64,000 nt of DNA from Phytohabitans sp036906915 (GCF_036906915.1 NZ_JBAKHX010000033.1:19445-83444); one strand, 5' to 3'; shown: positions 17,026-26,441, counted from the first letter of the stretch. Translations and numbers: made by a program. The notes: generated by a model from the sequence alone, not told the origin.

Positions 17026-18087
17026 ATGGCCGCCACCGCCGCCGGCGTGTTCCACACCAGCTACGCCTCCGAACTGCGGCTTCGACACACGTCGGCCGAG
17101 CGCCTGCGGCTGGTGCTCGTCTTCGCCGGCCTGCTCACGTTGCCGTGGCTGGTCGACCCTTACTGGCTCGGCATCGTCAACACCATCGGCATCGCCGCGA
17201 TCGGCGCCGTGGGCCTGAACATCCTGGTCGGGTTCACCGGTCAGATCTCGCTGGGCCAGGGTGGATTCCTCGCCGTCGGCGCGTTCACCTCCGGGCTGCT
17301 GGCGCAGCGCGCCGGACTGCCGGTGCCGCTGGCCATGCTCGCCGCCGTGCTGGTGACGGCGGCGGTTGGTGCGTTCTTCGGCCTGCCGGCGTTGCGCCTC
17401 AAGGGCCTCTATCTGGCCATCGCGACCATCGCCAGCCAGGAAATCATCATCTTCGTGGTCCGCCGGTGGGGCTGGCTCACCGGCGGGCAGGGCTTTCTCG
17501 ACGTCGACCGGTTGACCCTTTTCGGTTGGCGGGTGCCCCGGACCAGTTTCGAGTTCGTCTGGTACTGGATCATCGCCGGCCTCGCGGTGCTGGCCGTCGT
17601 CACCGCCCGGAACCTGTTCCGCACCGCGCTCGGTCGCTCGTTCATGGCCGTGCGCGACCACGACATCGCGGCGTCGGCCATCGGCGTTGACCTGACCCGG
17701 ACAAAGTTGATGGCCTTCGCCGTGTCGTCCGGCTACGTCGGGTTGGCCGGTGCCCTCACCGCCCACTACACCCAGACCGTCACCTGGGAACGGTTCACCA
17801 TCGACGTCTCGATCCAGTACCTCGCCATGATCATCGTTGGCGGGCTCGGCAGCGTCGCGGGCGCCGTCTACGGGGCGGCCTTCATCATGCTGCTGCCCCC
17901 GTTGCTCGCCGAGCTCGCCGATGCCCTCCGCACCCGGGTTCCCCTGCTGGCAGACCAGTTGCCCGCCGTGCAGGCGGCCGCGTTCGGTCTGGTCATTGTT
18001 CTGTTCCTGCTGTTCGAGCCGCGCGGTCTGGATCGGATCTGGCGCCGGGTCAAGGACTACGTGCGGTTCTGGCCGTTCCGCTACTAG
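17026..18087 (+). CDS. Branched-chain-type ABC permease (LivM-like)
   Basis: 353 aa, second channel subunit. After a hydrophilic N-terminus of about 35 residues come multiple membrane helices and LivM signatures: GLNILVGFTGQISLGQGGFL, FGLPALRLKGLYLAIATIA and the GRSFMAVRDHDIAASAIGV coupling loop. The start follows the LivH stop by one base. It would form the heterodimeric pore with the LivH-like protein. Confidence 0.92.
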   Translation: MAATAAGVFHTSYASELRLRHTSAERLRLVLVFAGLLTLPWLVDPYWLGIVNTIGIAAIGAVGLNILVGFTGQISLGQGGFLAVGAFTSGLLAQRAGLPVPLAMLAAVLVTAAVGAFFGLPALRLKGLYLAIATIASQEIIIFVVRRWGWLTGGQGFLDVDRLTLFGWRVPRTSFEFVWYWIIAGLAVLAVVTARNLFRTALGRSFMAVRDHDIAASAIGVDLTRTKLMAFAVSSGYVGLAGALTAHYTQTVTWERFTIDVSIQYLAMIIVGGLGSVAGAVYGAAFIMLLPPLLAELADALRTRVPLLADQLPAVQAAAFGLVIVLFLLFEPRGLDRIWRRVKDYVRFWPFRY

Positions 18088-18119
18088 CCCCACCAACAAG
18101 CCCACGAAGGAGTACCGCA

Positions 18120-19301
18120 ATGCGCAAACTCACGCTTGCCGCGGCGGCTACCGTGCTGCTCGCCGGGTGCGGCGGACCCACCGCCGACGACGGTGGCGGC
18201 GAAGGCAAGGAAGACATCGTCATCGGCGTCATCGCCGACCTGACCGGTGCCACCGCAGACGTCGGCAAACCCTACAACGAGGGCATGCTCGCCTATGTCG
18301 ACAACCTCAACGCCAAGGGCGGGGTCGACGGCCACAAGATCAAGGCACTCAGCGAGGACTACCAGTACAAGGTCCCCACCGCCGAGGAGAAGTACAAGAA
18401 GTTCGTCGCCGAGGGCGCCGTGGCCATCCAGGGCTGGGGCACCGGCGACAGCGAGGCGCTGCGGAGCAAGGTCAAAGACGACGAGCTTCCGTTCATGTCG
18501 GCGTCGTACGCCGAGGTCCTGACCGACCCGAAGCAGTCACCGTACAACTTCGTGGTGGCGCCGACCTACTCCGACCAGTTGCGGGTCGCGATTGACTACA
18601 TCGCCGCCCAGGATCCGGCGGCTCAACTGGCCGTACTGCACCATGACTCGCCGTTCGGCACCGCACCGCTCGCCGACGCCGAAAAGTGGATCAAGGATAA
18701 GGGCTACCGGCTCGGGTTCAAGGCGTATCCCATGAAGGCCGGCGCCACCGACCACGTCGGCATTCTCCAGCAGGCCAACTCGCAGGGCGCCAAGTATGTG
18801 GTGATCCAGAACGTGTCCAGTCCCGCCGCGGTGGTGGCCAAGGACATCGCCGCCCAGAAGCTCGACATGAAGATCGTCTGCCTGAACTGGTGCGCCGACG
18901 AACTGTTCATCAAGGTTGCGGGTCCGGCCGCGGAGGGGCACCTGATGATCCAGCCGTTCGCGCCGCCCGGCATCGCCAAGCCCGGTCACCAGGCTGTCCG
19001 CGACTACTGCCAGGGCAAGGGCATCGACCTCGACGCCAAGGGTCTGCACTTCGTCCAGGGCTGGTACACCATGCACGCGATGGTCAAGGGCATCGAGAAG
19101 ACCCTCGCCGACGGCAAGGAACTGACCGGCCCGAACATCCGCGCCGGGTTGGAGACGATGCCGGCCGTGGACACCGGCGGCGTCCTCGCCCCGATCAAGT
19201 TCTCCGCCGACAGCCACCGCGGCGCCACCGCATCCAGTATCTACCGGGTCTCGGGCGGCACGTTCACCGAGGTGACCGCGGCCGTGGCACCGAAGGCATG
19301 A
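18120..19301 (+). CDS. ABC importer substrate-binding lipoprotein (LivK-like)
   Basis: 393-aa family 6 peripla_BP protein. Residues 1-17 are a short lipoprotein signal with lipobox LLAGC. The mature domain starts DIVIGVIADLTGATADVG and keeps the family's alternating lobes (YFSDQLRVAIDYIA-like block, AVLHHDSPFGTAPL, GWYTMHAMVKGIEKTL). Two nearby cysteines (IVCLNWCAD) may form a disulfide. A GAAGGAG site precedes the ATG. It decides what the importer takes up. Relatives bind amino acids, but also aromatic acids, amides and urea, so the ligand is open. Confidence 0.9.
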   Translation: MRKLTLAAAATVLLAGCGGPTADDGGGEGKEDIVIGVIADLTGATADVGKPYNEGMLAYVDNLNAKGGVDGHKIKALSEDYQYKVPTAEEKYKKFVAEGAVAIQGWGTGDSEALRSKVKDDELPFMSASYAEVLTDPKQSPYNFVVAPTYSDQLRVAIDYIAAQDPAAQLAVLHHDSPFGTAPLADAEKWIKDKGYRLGFKAYPMKAGATDHVGILQQANSQGAKYVVIQNVSSPAAVVAKDIAAQKLDMKIVCLNWCADELFIKVAGPAAEGHLMIQPFAPPGIAKPGHQAVRDYCQGKGIDLDAKGLHFVQGWYTMHAMVKGIEKTLADGKELTGPNIRAGLETMPAVDTGGVLAPIKFSADSHRGATASSIYRVSGGTFTEVTAAVAPKA

Positions 19302-20137
19302 CGAGCGGCCGGGGCACGCCGATGCGCGACCGCCAACCGGCGGCCGGCGCGGACACGCTCCTGTCGGTCGACAACGTCGAGGTGATCTACGACGAGGTGA
19401 TACTCGTGCTGCGCGGTATGTCGCTCGTGGTGCCGCGCGGTGAAGTGGTCGCCCTGCTCGGGTCCAACGGCGCGGGCAAGTCGACGACGCTCAAGGCGAT
19501 CACCGGGCTGCTGCCCACCGAGCACGGCGCGGTCACCGAAGGCACCGTGACCTTTGACGGTGCCGACATCACCCGGGCCGAGCCGGCCGAGCGGGTACGC
19601 CGCGGCATCGCCCTGGTGATGGAGGGCCGGCGGGTCTTCGAGCATCTCACCGTGCACGAGAACCTGGTCGCCGGTGCATACACCCGCGGCGCCGCGGCGG
19701 ACTTCGACCGGGTGTACGGGTTCCTGCCCCGGCTAGCTGGCCTACGAGGTCGGGTGGCTGGCTACCTGTCCGGCGGCGAGCAGCAGATGCTCGCCATCGG
19801 CCGGGCACTCATGTCCGACCCGCGGCTGCTGCTGCTCGACGAACCGTCGCTGGGCCTGGCCCCACTGCTGGTGGACGAGATGTTCGACATCGTCCGGCGG
19901 CTCAACACCGACCTCGGGCTTACCGCCCTGCTGGTCGAGCAGAACGCCCGGCGCGCCCTGGCCGTCGCCCACCGCGGCTACGTCATGGAATCCGGCCGGA
20001 TCGTCCTGGCCGGAACCGCCGCCGAACTCGCCGACAACCCCGACGTCAAGGAGTTCTACCTCGGCCTGGGCGAGGCCGGGGGACGGCGCAGCTACCGCGA
20101 CGTCAAGCACTACAAGCGCCGCAAGCGCTGGCTATAG
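19298..20137 (+). CDS. Branched-chain-type ABC importer ATPase (LivF-like)
   Basis: 279 aa. Walker A GSNGAGKST, signature YLSGGEQQMLAIGRAL, Walker B RLLLLDEPSLGLAP and the LLVEQNARRAL switch region identify LivF. It overlaps the binding-protein gene by ATGA. An internal ATG at 19322 is an alternative start. The C-terminus ends in a basic tail (YKRRKRW). It would work as a heterodimer with the LivG-like ATPase. Confidence 0.92.
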   Translation: MTSGRGTPMRDRQPAAGADTLLSVDNVEVIYDEVILVLRGMSLVVPRGEVVALLGSNGAGKSTTLKAITGLLPTEHGAVTEGTVTFDGADITRAEPAERVRRGIALVMEGRRVFEHLTVHENLVAGAYTRGAAADFDRVYGFLPRLAGLRGRVAGYLSGGEQQMLAIGRALMSDPRLLLLDEPSLGLAPLLVDEMFDIVRRLNTDLGLTALLVEQNARRALAVAHRGYVMESGRIVLAGTAAELADNPDVKEFYLGLGEAGGRRSYRDVKHYKRRKRWL

Positions 20138-20146
20138 GAGGTTTCG

Positions 20147-21337
20147 GTGCTGGCCGACAGGATCCACGCCTACACCCACGGACTGGACGCAGCGGTCGTC
20201 GCGGCGGTCGAGCAGGCAGCCGCCCGGGTGCCGGCGTTGGCCGGGCGGATTGCCAAGGCCCACGTGCCCTCGGTGACCTCGGTGGCCGACCTGAACCGGG
20301 TGCCGATCCTGACCAAGGACGACCTGATCGCCGCGCAAGACGCGAACCCGCCGTTCGGCGGTGCCGTCGCGCCACAGACGCTGGTGCGCAAGGTGTTCGC
20401 CTCACCCGGACCGCTGTACGAACCACAGCTGGCGGGTACCGATCCGTGGCGGTGGGCACCCGCGTTGCGGGCGGCCGGCATCGGGGACGGCGACACCGTG
20501 CTCAACTGCTTCAGCTACCACCTGACGCCCGCGGGCGCGATGTTCGAGGAGGCTGCCCTCGCCGTCGGAGCCACGGTCGTACCGGCCGGGGTCGGCAACA
20601 TGGAACTGCAGGTGCAGGTCGCCGCCGCGGTCCAGGCCCGCGGCTACGTCGGCCTGCCCTCCTACCTCAAGGCGCTGGTGAACACCGCCGAAGCGCTCGA
20701 CGTACGGTTCCCGGTACGCCGTGCGCTGGTCACCGCCGAACCTCTGCCCGACTCGTTGCGATCGTGGCTGACCGAACACGTTCCCATCGTCCACCAGGCG
20801 TACGGGACCGCCGAGGCAGGCCTGCTCGGCTACGAAACCGGGCCCGGTTCCGGGCTGGCCCTGCCAGGCGGCGTCCTGATCCAGGTCTGCGACCTGGGCA
20901 CCGGGCAACCCTACTTCGACGACACCATCGGGCAGGTCGTGGTGACCCTGCTACGACCGGATCAACCACTTGTGCGCTTCGGCACCGGTGACCTATCCGC
21001 CTGGACGCTCGGCGTCGACGGCTCGTTGCGGCTTGCCGGCGTCCTCGGCCGGGTCGGCGAAGCCGTCAAGGTGCGCGGCGTGTTCCTGCACCCGAGACAG
21101 GCGGCCGCGGCGCTGGCCGGCGAACCCGGTGTGACCGCACACCGTTTCGTCATCGAGCGCGCCGACCACCGAGACAGCCTGCGATGCGAAATCGTCGCCG
21201 CCCCCACCGCAGATCCACACCTGTCACAGCGCGTACACGAACTGATCCGCGCGCACTTGCGGTTGGCAGCGGACGTGGTCTGCGTGCCGAACCTGCCGGA
21301 CGGCCCGACGATCCACGACCAACGCGACTGGTCCTAA
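20147..21337 (+). CDS. PaaK-like adenylate-forming ligase, divergent
   Basis: 396-aa member of the phenylacetate-CoA ligase-like group. The GTG start has an ideal AGGAGG 7 bp upstream. Recognisable blocks: VPILTKDDLIAA, VHQAYGTAEAGLLGYE (adenylate site), VRFGTGDLS and GRVGEAVKVRGVFLHP. The usual Ser/Thr/Gly loop is replaced by FASPGPLYEP, and the C-terminal end (GPTIHDQRDW) has no lysine at the usual position, so activity is uncertain. It is the second ligase of the operon and the third adenylate-forming protein of the locus. Acid activation or a helper role in acyl transfer are both possible. Confidence 0.8.
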   Translation: MLADRIHAYTHGLDAAVVAAVEQAAARVPALAGRIAKAHVPSVTSVADLNRVPILTKDDLIAAQDANPPFGGAVAPQTLVRKVFASPGPLYEPQLAGTDPWRWAPALRAAGIGDGDTVLNCFSYHLTPAGAMFEEAALAVGATVVPAGVGNMELQVQVAAAVQARGYVGLPSYLKALVNTAEALDVRFPVRRALVTAEPLPDSLRSWLTEHVPIVHQAYGTAEAGLLGYETGPGSGLALPGGVLIQVCDLGTGQPYFDDTIGQVVVTLLRPDQPLVRFGTGDLSAWTLGVDGSLRLAGVLGRVGEAVKVRGVFLHPRQAAAALAGEPGVTAHRFVIERADHRDSLRCEIVAAPTADPHLSQRVHELIRAHLRLAADVVCVPNLPDGPTIHDQRDWS

Positions 21338-21390
21338 CCCCCGCTGGACCCCACCCGGGCGGGTACTGAATTTTCGAGGAGGACAAACCG

Positions 21391-23652
21391 ATGAAGTCCC
21401 CCCTCACCGCCGCGATGGCCGCTGCGACGTGCGCGGTCATCACCTTCACGCCAACCGTCGCCGCGGCCGCACCCGGCCCGTCGGCCGGTGGTTCCCGCAA
21501 CCTCCAAATGCTGGTGCTCTCCAACCGCGCCGACCTGATCTCTGGCGGCGATGCGCTGGTCGAGGCGCAGCTGCCGCCCGGTGCGGACGCGTCGCGGCTT
21601 CGGGTGCTACTCGCCACCGACGACGGCCTACGAAACGTGAGCGAGGCGTTCGCACGCCGCGCCAACGGCCGCGTCTTGGGCCTACTGGAACGGCTACCGG
21701 TCGGTCAGAGCCACCTGATCGCCGTCCTCGCCGGCACGCCGCACGGCCACGACGCCACCCGGATCACGATCACCAACCACCCCAACGGCGGCCCCGTCTT
21801 CTCCGGCCCGCAGGTGGCACCGTGGATCTGCACTACACAGGCCAACGGCCTCGGGCCCGCGCAGGACCCACAATGCAACGCCCAACCCAGCCACCAGTTC
21901 TTCTACCGGCGAACCAGCGGCGAGTTCGCCCGCTACGACCCGGCCGCACCACCGGCCGACATCGCCACGACAACCACCGACCAGGGAGTCACCGTCCCGT
22001 ACGTCTTCCGCGAGGAAACCGGAACCCAGAACCGCGGCATCTACCGGATAGCGGTCCTGTCCGACCCCGTCCGACCGTGGACCGCCTGGGACGCACAGAA
22101 CGGCTGGAACCATAAGCTGTTCTATCCGTTCGGCGCCAACTGCAACACCTACCACACCCAAGGCCTCGCGCAGAATGTACAGATCGACCGGGCGCTCTCA
22201 CGCGGTTTCATGGTGGCGACCTCGTCGTTGAACGTCCTCGGCGGCAACTGCAACTCAATCGTCTCCGCGGAATCGGTGATGATGCTCAAGGAACACATCA
22301 CCGAACGCTACGGAGAGATCCGGTACACGTTCGCGCAGGGACTGTCCGGCGGGTCGATCCAGCAACACGAGATCGCCAACGCCTACCCCGGCCTACTCGA
22401 CGGCATCCAGCCGAACGCCAGCTACGAGGACATGTGGTCCGGCGCCCTGGTCGAGGTCGAAGACTGCCACCTCATGCGCCGGGTCTTCAGCACGGTGTCA
22501 CCCAACCTATGGACCGACCCAGCGCAGCGGGCTGCGGCGCAGGGCAACGCGGTGCCCGTCGCCCCGACCGACCGGACAGCCTGCGAAGCCTGGGACTCGT
22601 CTTTCGGCAACTTCCAGGACCCTGCCTACACCCAGCCGCCGCCCGGGGTACCGCTTCCGCCGTTCCTGCAATCCTGCTTCCCCACGCCACTCACGCCCGA
22701 ACAACAGGCGCAGCTCTACCACCCGGCGACCAACCCCGCCGGCTGCCGCAGCACCTACCAGGACTTCCTGGTCGCGGTCTTCGGCCAACGACCGCAACGA
22801 CTGTGGACCCCCGCCGAACGGGCCGCCGGATTCGGCTTCGCCAAACTGCCCTTCGACAACGTCGGCGTGCAGTACGGACTGCGGGCGCTGCAGGCCGGAA
22901 CAATCACCCCGGAGCAGTTCGTCAACCTCAACGAAAACGTCGGCGGCGTCGACATCGACCACAACTTCGTGCCACGCCGCAACGTCGCCGACCCGGGCGC
23001 GGTCCAGACCGCCTACCGTAGCAGCATCACCCAGGACGCCGCGCAACTGGACAACGTCGCCATCATTGACCTGCGCGCCAACAACAACCTCAACGACATC
23101 CACACCGCGTTCCACAGTCACGCCACGCGAGAACGGCTACGCAACGCCAACGGACACGCCAACAACCAGATCATCTGGACGTTCCCCGGACCCGGCCTCG
23201 CGCCGCCAGCGTCCATCGCGGACCAGGCGTTCCTGCTCATGGACCGGTGGCTGGCCGCCGTGGAGGCCGATCGCAGCAACGCACCACGCAGCGCCAAGAT
23301 CCTCCGGCACAAACCAGCCGAGGCGGTCGACGCCTGCTTCGTCGACGGGGTCAAGGTGACCGACCCCAACACCTGCCGGGCGACGTTCCCGTTCGCCGGT
23401 GACCCGCGGATCGCCGCCGGTGCACCGCTGTCCAACGACGTCCTCAAATGCCAGCTCAAACCCGTCAACCCGCGTGACTACAACGTCGCCTTCACCGCAC
23501 AGCAGTGGACCAGATTGCGGCAGGCATTCCCGCGCGGAGTGTGCGACTACCGCAAGCCCGGAGCAGACCGAGTGCCGTCGGTGCCCTGGCTGACCTACCA
23601 GGACGGCCCCGGTGGCCAGCCGCTCGGCCCTGCGCCGGCCTCCCGGCCATAG
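21391..23652 (+). CDS. Secreted DUF6351-like protein, probable hydrolase
   Basis: 753 aa with a Sec signal peptide (first about 27 residues, ending AAAAPG). The mature protein starts with an Ig-like segment (LSNRADLISGGDALVEAQLP), then a large domain I associate with DUF6351. GLSGGS with Ser319 resembles a nucleophile elbow, and many cysteines suggest extracellular disulfides. Catalytic activity is inferred, not established. A GAGGAGGAC site lies 53 bp after the PaaK-like gene, so it is probably the last gene of the operon. It may release from an ester or polymer the acid that the importer then takes up. Confidence 0.75.
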   Translation: MKSPLTAAMAAATCAVITFTPTVAAAAPGPSAGGSRNLQMLVLSNRADLISGGDALVEAQLPPGADASRLRVLLATDDGLRNVSEAFARRANGRVLGLLERLPVGQSHLIAVLAGTPHGHDATRITITNHPNGGPVFSGPQVAPWICTTQANGLGPAQDPQCNAQPSHQFFYRRTSGEFARYDPAAPPADIATTTTDQGVTVPYVFREETGTQNRGIYRIAVLSDPVRPWTAWDAQNGWNHKLFYPFGANCNTYHTQGLAQNVQIDRALSRGFMVATSSLNVLGGNCNSIVSAESVMMLKEHITERYGEIRYTFAQGLSGGSIQQHEIANAYPGLLDGIQPNASYEDMWSGALVEVEDCHLMRRVFSTVSPNLWTDPAQRAAAQGNAVPVAPTDRTACEAWDSSFGNFQDPAYTQPPPGVPLPPFLQSCFPTPLTPEQQAQLYHPATNPAGCRSTYQDFLVAVFGQRPQRLWTPAERAAGFGFAKLPFDNVGVQYGLRALQAGTITPEQFVNLNENVGGVDIDHNFVPRRNVADPGAVQTAYRSSITQDAAQLDNVAIIDLRANNNLNDIHTAFHSHATRERLRNANGHANNQIIWTFPGPGLAPPASIADQAFLLMDRWLAAVEADRSNAPRSAKILRHKPAEAVDACFVDGVKVTDPNTCRATFPFAGDPRIAAGAPLSNDVLKCQLKPVNPRDYNVAFTAQQWTRLRQAFPRGVCDYRKPGADRVPSVPWLTYQDGPGGQPLGPAPASRP

Positions 23653-24163
23653 CAGGCGCGGTCCGCTGGGCACTCGTGCACACGAGGGGGGTCCGGCCAG
23701 CACCGGCAAACAGAACCGGGCACCTACGACATGTTCTCAAAGGTGGCCACGTTCCGGTCGGCCGAGCCGTTCGCCAGGTCGAGAGCCCGGATGGGGGTCG
23801 GCGTCGCCGTGTAGGCCGTGAAGGAGGTGGGCACCCCATGTGTGGCTGGGGATCGCGACGGGTCGGGTCTGGCGCGGTGTGGGCCATGTTGAGCTGGGCA
23901 GTTATCACGAGTGTCGGCGGTCAGCGACGGTGCCGGAAACCGCCGGCACATACGGTTCCCGGCATGTTGATCAAGGATGGATCGGCTTCATGGTTCGTCG
24001 TCTTGGGCAGACGGCCCGGATCCCGTCGTGACCAACATGCCGGTGAACGTAGGCACGGACCGTTTCGGCGGCGTCGCTGATACTCGACGGCACCGTTAAC
24101 AGGCGGTCAGCCCCGCAGCTCAGCCGGTCGTGTGGGAACCAACGCCCGTCTTGGCGTGGTAGG
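23653..24163. other. Gap with a possible gene tail on the minus strand
   Basis: About 510 bp without a convincing gene. On the minus strand at roughly 23730-23830 a protein-like tail (PTPIRALDLANGSADRNV...) ends in a stop, with no start or family I can name. The rest has no coding signal that I can see. Confidence 0.3.
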
Positions 24164-25048
24164 TCATGCGACCGCGTTCAGTAGGCTGGCTGGCACGTCA
24201 GGCCGTTCCAGGGTGATGAAGTGGCCGGCGTTCGGGACCTGGGTGAACTCGGCGCGGGGGAGCTGTCGCCTGGTGGCCTGGCGGTCTGAGGGTCGGGACC
24301 AGTCTTTCTCCCCGTAGACGAGGTGGACCGGCGCGGTGACCTCGGGATAGCGGGCGCGGGCCGCGGCGAGGCTGGGGAGGTTGCGGTACACGGCGCGGGC
24401 GACGGTCGGGTAGCCCGGGCGGCGGCCGACGTTGAGCAGCTCGTCCAGGTAGTCCTCGCGCAGTGCGGCCGGGTCGACGAGGCCGCCGGTCAGGATGGTG
24501 CGCATGACGGTTTTGGGTTCCAGCCCGGCGAGTATCGGGCCTACGCCGGGCGCGATGACGCCGGTGACGATCAGTCGGGCCAGCAGGCTGGACCTGGCGA
24601 TTCCGCCGGGGTAGTCGTAGGCGTTGACGGCCACGACGCGTCGGACGCGGTCGGGGAGGTCGGCCGCTGTGGTGAGGGCCAGCGTGGCTCCCATCGACTC
24701 GCCGAGCAGGGTCACGTCGCGCAGATCGAGTTGTGTGAGGAGTCGTTTGACGGCGGCGCGCATGGCGGGCTCCTCGTAGGAGGCGCCGGGCACGATCTGC
24801 GAGTAGCCCATTCCTGGTAGGTCGAGCGCGTACACGGTGTATCGCTGCTGGACCAGCGGGATGAGGTGGCGGAAATGCTCGGCCTGGGTGCGCACGGTGT
24901 GCAGCAGCACTAGCGGCGCGCCGCTGCCGCCGGCGAGGTATCGCAGTCGGCCCTGCCCTTGGTCGCGCGACCCGGCGGCCGGGTCGAGGAAGTGCCTGCT
25001 GGTTCCAGGGATTCTGATGCTCGACTCGGTGTTGGTCATGATCGCCAT
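24164..25048 (-). CDS. Alpha/beta-fold hydrolase
   Basis: 294-aa cytoplasmic hydrolase. APLVLLHTVRTQAEHFRHL gives the oxyanion-hole region, GESMG the nucleophile elbow, VHLVYGEKDWSRP the acidic residue and PNAGHFITLERP the histidine. The ATG has a GAGGAGAC ribosome site. It is divergent from a HxlR regulator across a promoter region with a long inverted repeat, so it is likely that regulator's target. The substrate is unknown; a role in detoxifying an ester, lactone or quinone-like compound is only inference. Confidence 0.87.
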   Translation of the reverse strand: MAIMTNTESSIRIPGTSRHFLDPAAGSRDQGQGRLRYLAGGSGAPLVLLHTVRTQAEHFRHLIPLVQQRYTVYALDLPGMGYSQIVPGASYEEPAMRAAVKRLLTQLDLRDVTLLGESMGATLALTTAADLPDRVRRVVAVNAYDYPGGIARSSLLARLIVTGVIAPGVGPILAGLEPKTVMRTILTGGLVDPAALREDYLDELLNVGRRPGYPTVARAVYRNLPSLAAARARYPEVTAPVHLVYGEKDWSRPSDRQATRRQLPRAEFTQVPNAGHFITLERPDVPASLLNAVA

Positions 25049-25095
25049 GTTCGTCTCCTCGACATGAAGTGGACTCCCGAATCCCCCGAGTAGGG

Positions 25096-25162
25096 AGTGT
25101 GTTGTGATTTCCTACTGACCTGTGACCAGGCTAGACGAGTGAGTTGGAAATGGCAACACACT
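25096..25162. promoter_or_regulatory. Long inverted repeat between hydrolase and HxlR genes
   Basis: AGTGTGTTGTGATTTCC (25096-25112) and GGAAATGGCAACACACT (25146-25162) are inverted copies matching at 15 of 17 positions, separated by 33 bp. They sit in the divergent promoter region, the second ending 13 bp before the HxlR start. The layout fits two operator sites of a dimeric regulator, most likely the HxlR protein itself. Confidence 0.65.
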
Positions 25163-25175
25163 GGGTTAGGCTGGG

Positions 25176-25649
25176 ATGATGACCGACCCCGAGCCACGGG
25201 CCGCCATCCGCCTGGCCGACCTGCCCCTGGAGGTCCGTCCCTGCTCGCTCGCGGCCGCTCTGGACGTCCTCGGCGAGCGGTGGTCGCTCCTGGCCCTGCG
25301 CGAGATCGGCTACGGCGTGCACCGCTTCGCCCGCATCGCCGGTTACACCGGCGCGTCCCGCGACATCCTCGCCGACCGTCTACGCAAGCTGGAGGCGGCC
25401 GGGGTCGTCGAGCGCCGGCAGTACAGCGAACGCCCGCCGCGCCACGAGTACCACCTCACCGAGGCCGGCCGGGAGCTGTTCCCGGTCATGCTCGCCCTCT
25501 ACCAATGGGGCGACAAATGGGCGGTGGACACCCCGGCCCTCACCCGCCGGCACTCCTGCGGCCAGCCGGTCCAGGTCGACCTGGTCTGCCACCACTGCGG
25601 CCAGCCAGTCACCCACGAGACCATCCACGACGAGCCCGCCGACGCCTGA
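25176..25649 (+). CDS. HxlR-family transcriptional regulator
   Basis: 157 aa. The HxlR winged helix runs from CSLAAALDVLGERWSLLALR (Cys plus ERWS core) through DILADRLRKLEAAGVVERRQYSERPPRHEYHLT, followed by the dimerisation helix LFPVMLALYQWGDKWA. The C-terminus has paired cysteines (SCGQ and CHHCG) that could respond to metals or electrophiles. Two ATGs in tandem (25176, 25179) may serve as start. It probably controls the divergent hydrolase and itself through the inverted repeat upstream. Confidence 0.9.
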   Translation: MMTDPEPRAAIRLADLPLEVRPCSLAAALDVLGERWSLLALREIGYGVHRFARIAGYTGASRDILADRLRKLEAAGVVERRQYSERPPRHEYHLTEAGRELFPVMLALYQWGDKWAVDTPALTRRHSCGQPVQVDLVCHHCGQPVTHETIHDEPADA

Positions 25650-25946
25650 CCGGCGACACTGGCCCGGCCGTCACTAGGCCCCCGGGCACGCCGCCTGGGA
25701 ACGCGGCCACATTCACCTCTACTGGTAAGCCGCCGTCCGTGGACAGCACGCGTTGGTGAGCATGCCGCTGACCCTCCTGACTACTGGGGGGTCAAGGGGC
25801 AGGGGCTTTGCGTAGTCGCCTGCGGGTGTATCTGACCTGGGCGGTGTCGCTGGCCTTCTTGGAAGGTGACGTAGGACGGGTGCGGTCGGTCGGTAATCAT
25901 GGAGTTGCTGAGACAACATGACACCGACAAGGACCACACCCCGCGC

Positions 25947-26241
25947 ATGTCAAAATCGCTGATCGACGTGATCCGTCAGCACGCCCCGCCCCGACCGACT
26001 CCCGGCCCGTTGGCCGGGAGGAGTATGGCCTGTTGAGGGCTCTGGCACGGGTTCCTGACCCGCGTGACTCGGGAGGGATCCGCACCCCCTGGCGAGCGTG
26101 TTCGCGGTCGCGGTGTGCGCGGTGATGGCCGGGGCGAGCACGTTCGCCGTGATCGCCGACTGGGCCGACGATCTCGATCCGCCGGCCTGGAGCAGGCTCG
26201 GGTTCATCGGCCGGGTGCCAGTGCTGACCACGCTGTGCTGA
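25947..26241 (+). mobile_element. ISAs1-family transposase relic
   Basis: The plus strand reads MSKSLIDVIRQ..., then in a second frame EYGLLRALARVPDPRDSGGI, then after another shift LASVFAVAVCAVMAGASTF and AVIADWADDLDPPAW, before a stop at 26241. This is the N-terminal helper domain of ISAs1/H-repeat transposases with at least two frameshifts; one is consistent with a lost C near 26090. No DDE catalytic part is left and I could not define terminal repeats. Sequence on both sides (25650-25946 and 26242-26441) has no gene I recognise. Confidence 0.7.
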
Positions 26242-26441
26242 CGGGCCGGGAAATGTTGCGGGAAACGGCACCGAGGTTCCCGAGACGGTGGATCTATTCA
26301 CCTGCCTGGCCTGGGTGATCCTGGTCCGACGCACCCCGGGCGTGCTGGACGAGGACTTCCACCGGGCTGCTGGACCTGGAACGCCAGATAAGGGTCACTC
26401 AGTTTCGCCTCCCCCGGGTGATCATGGTGCATGATCGCCGG

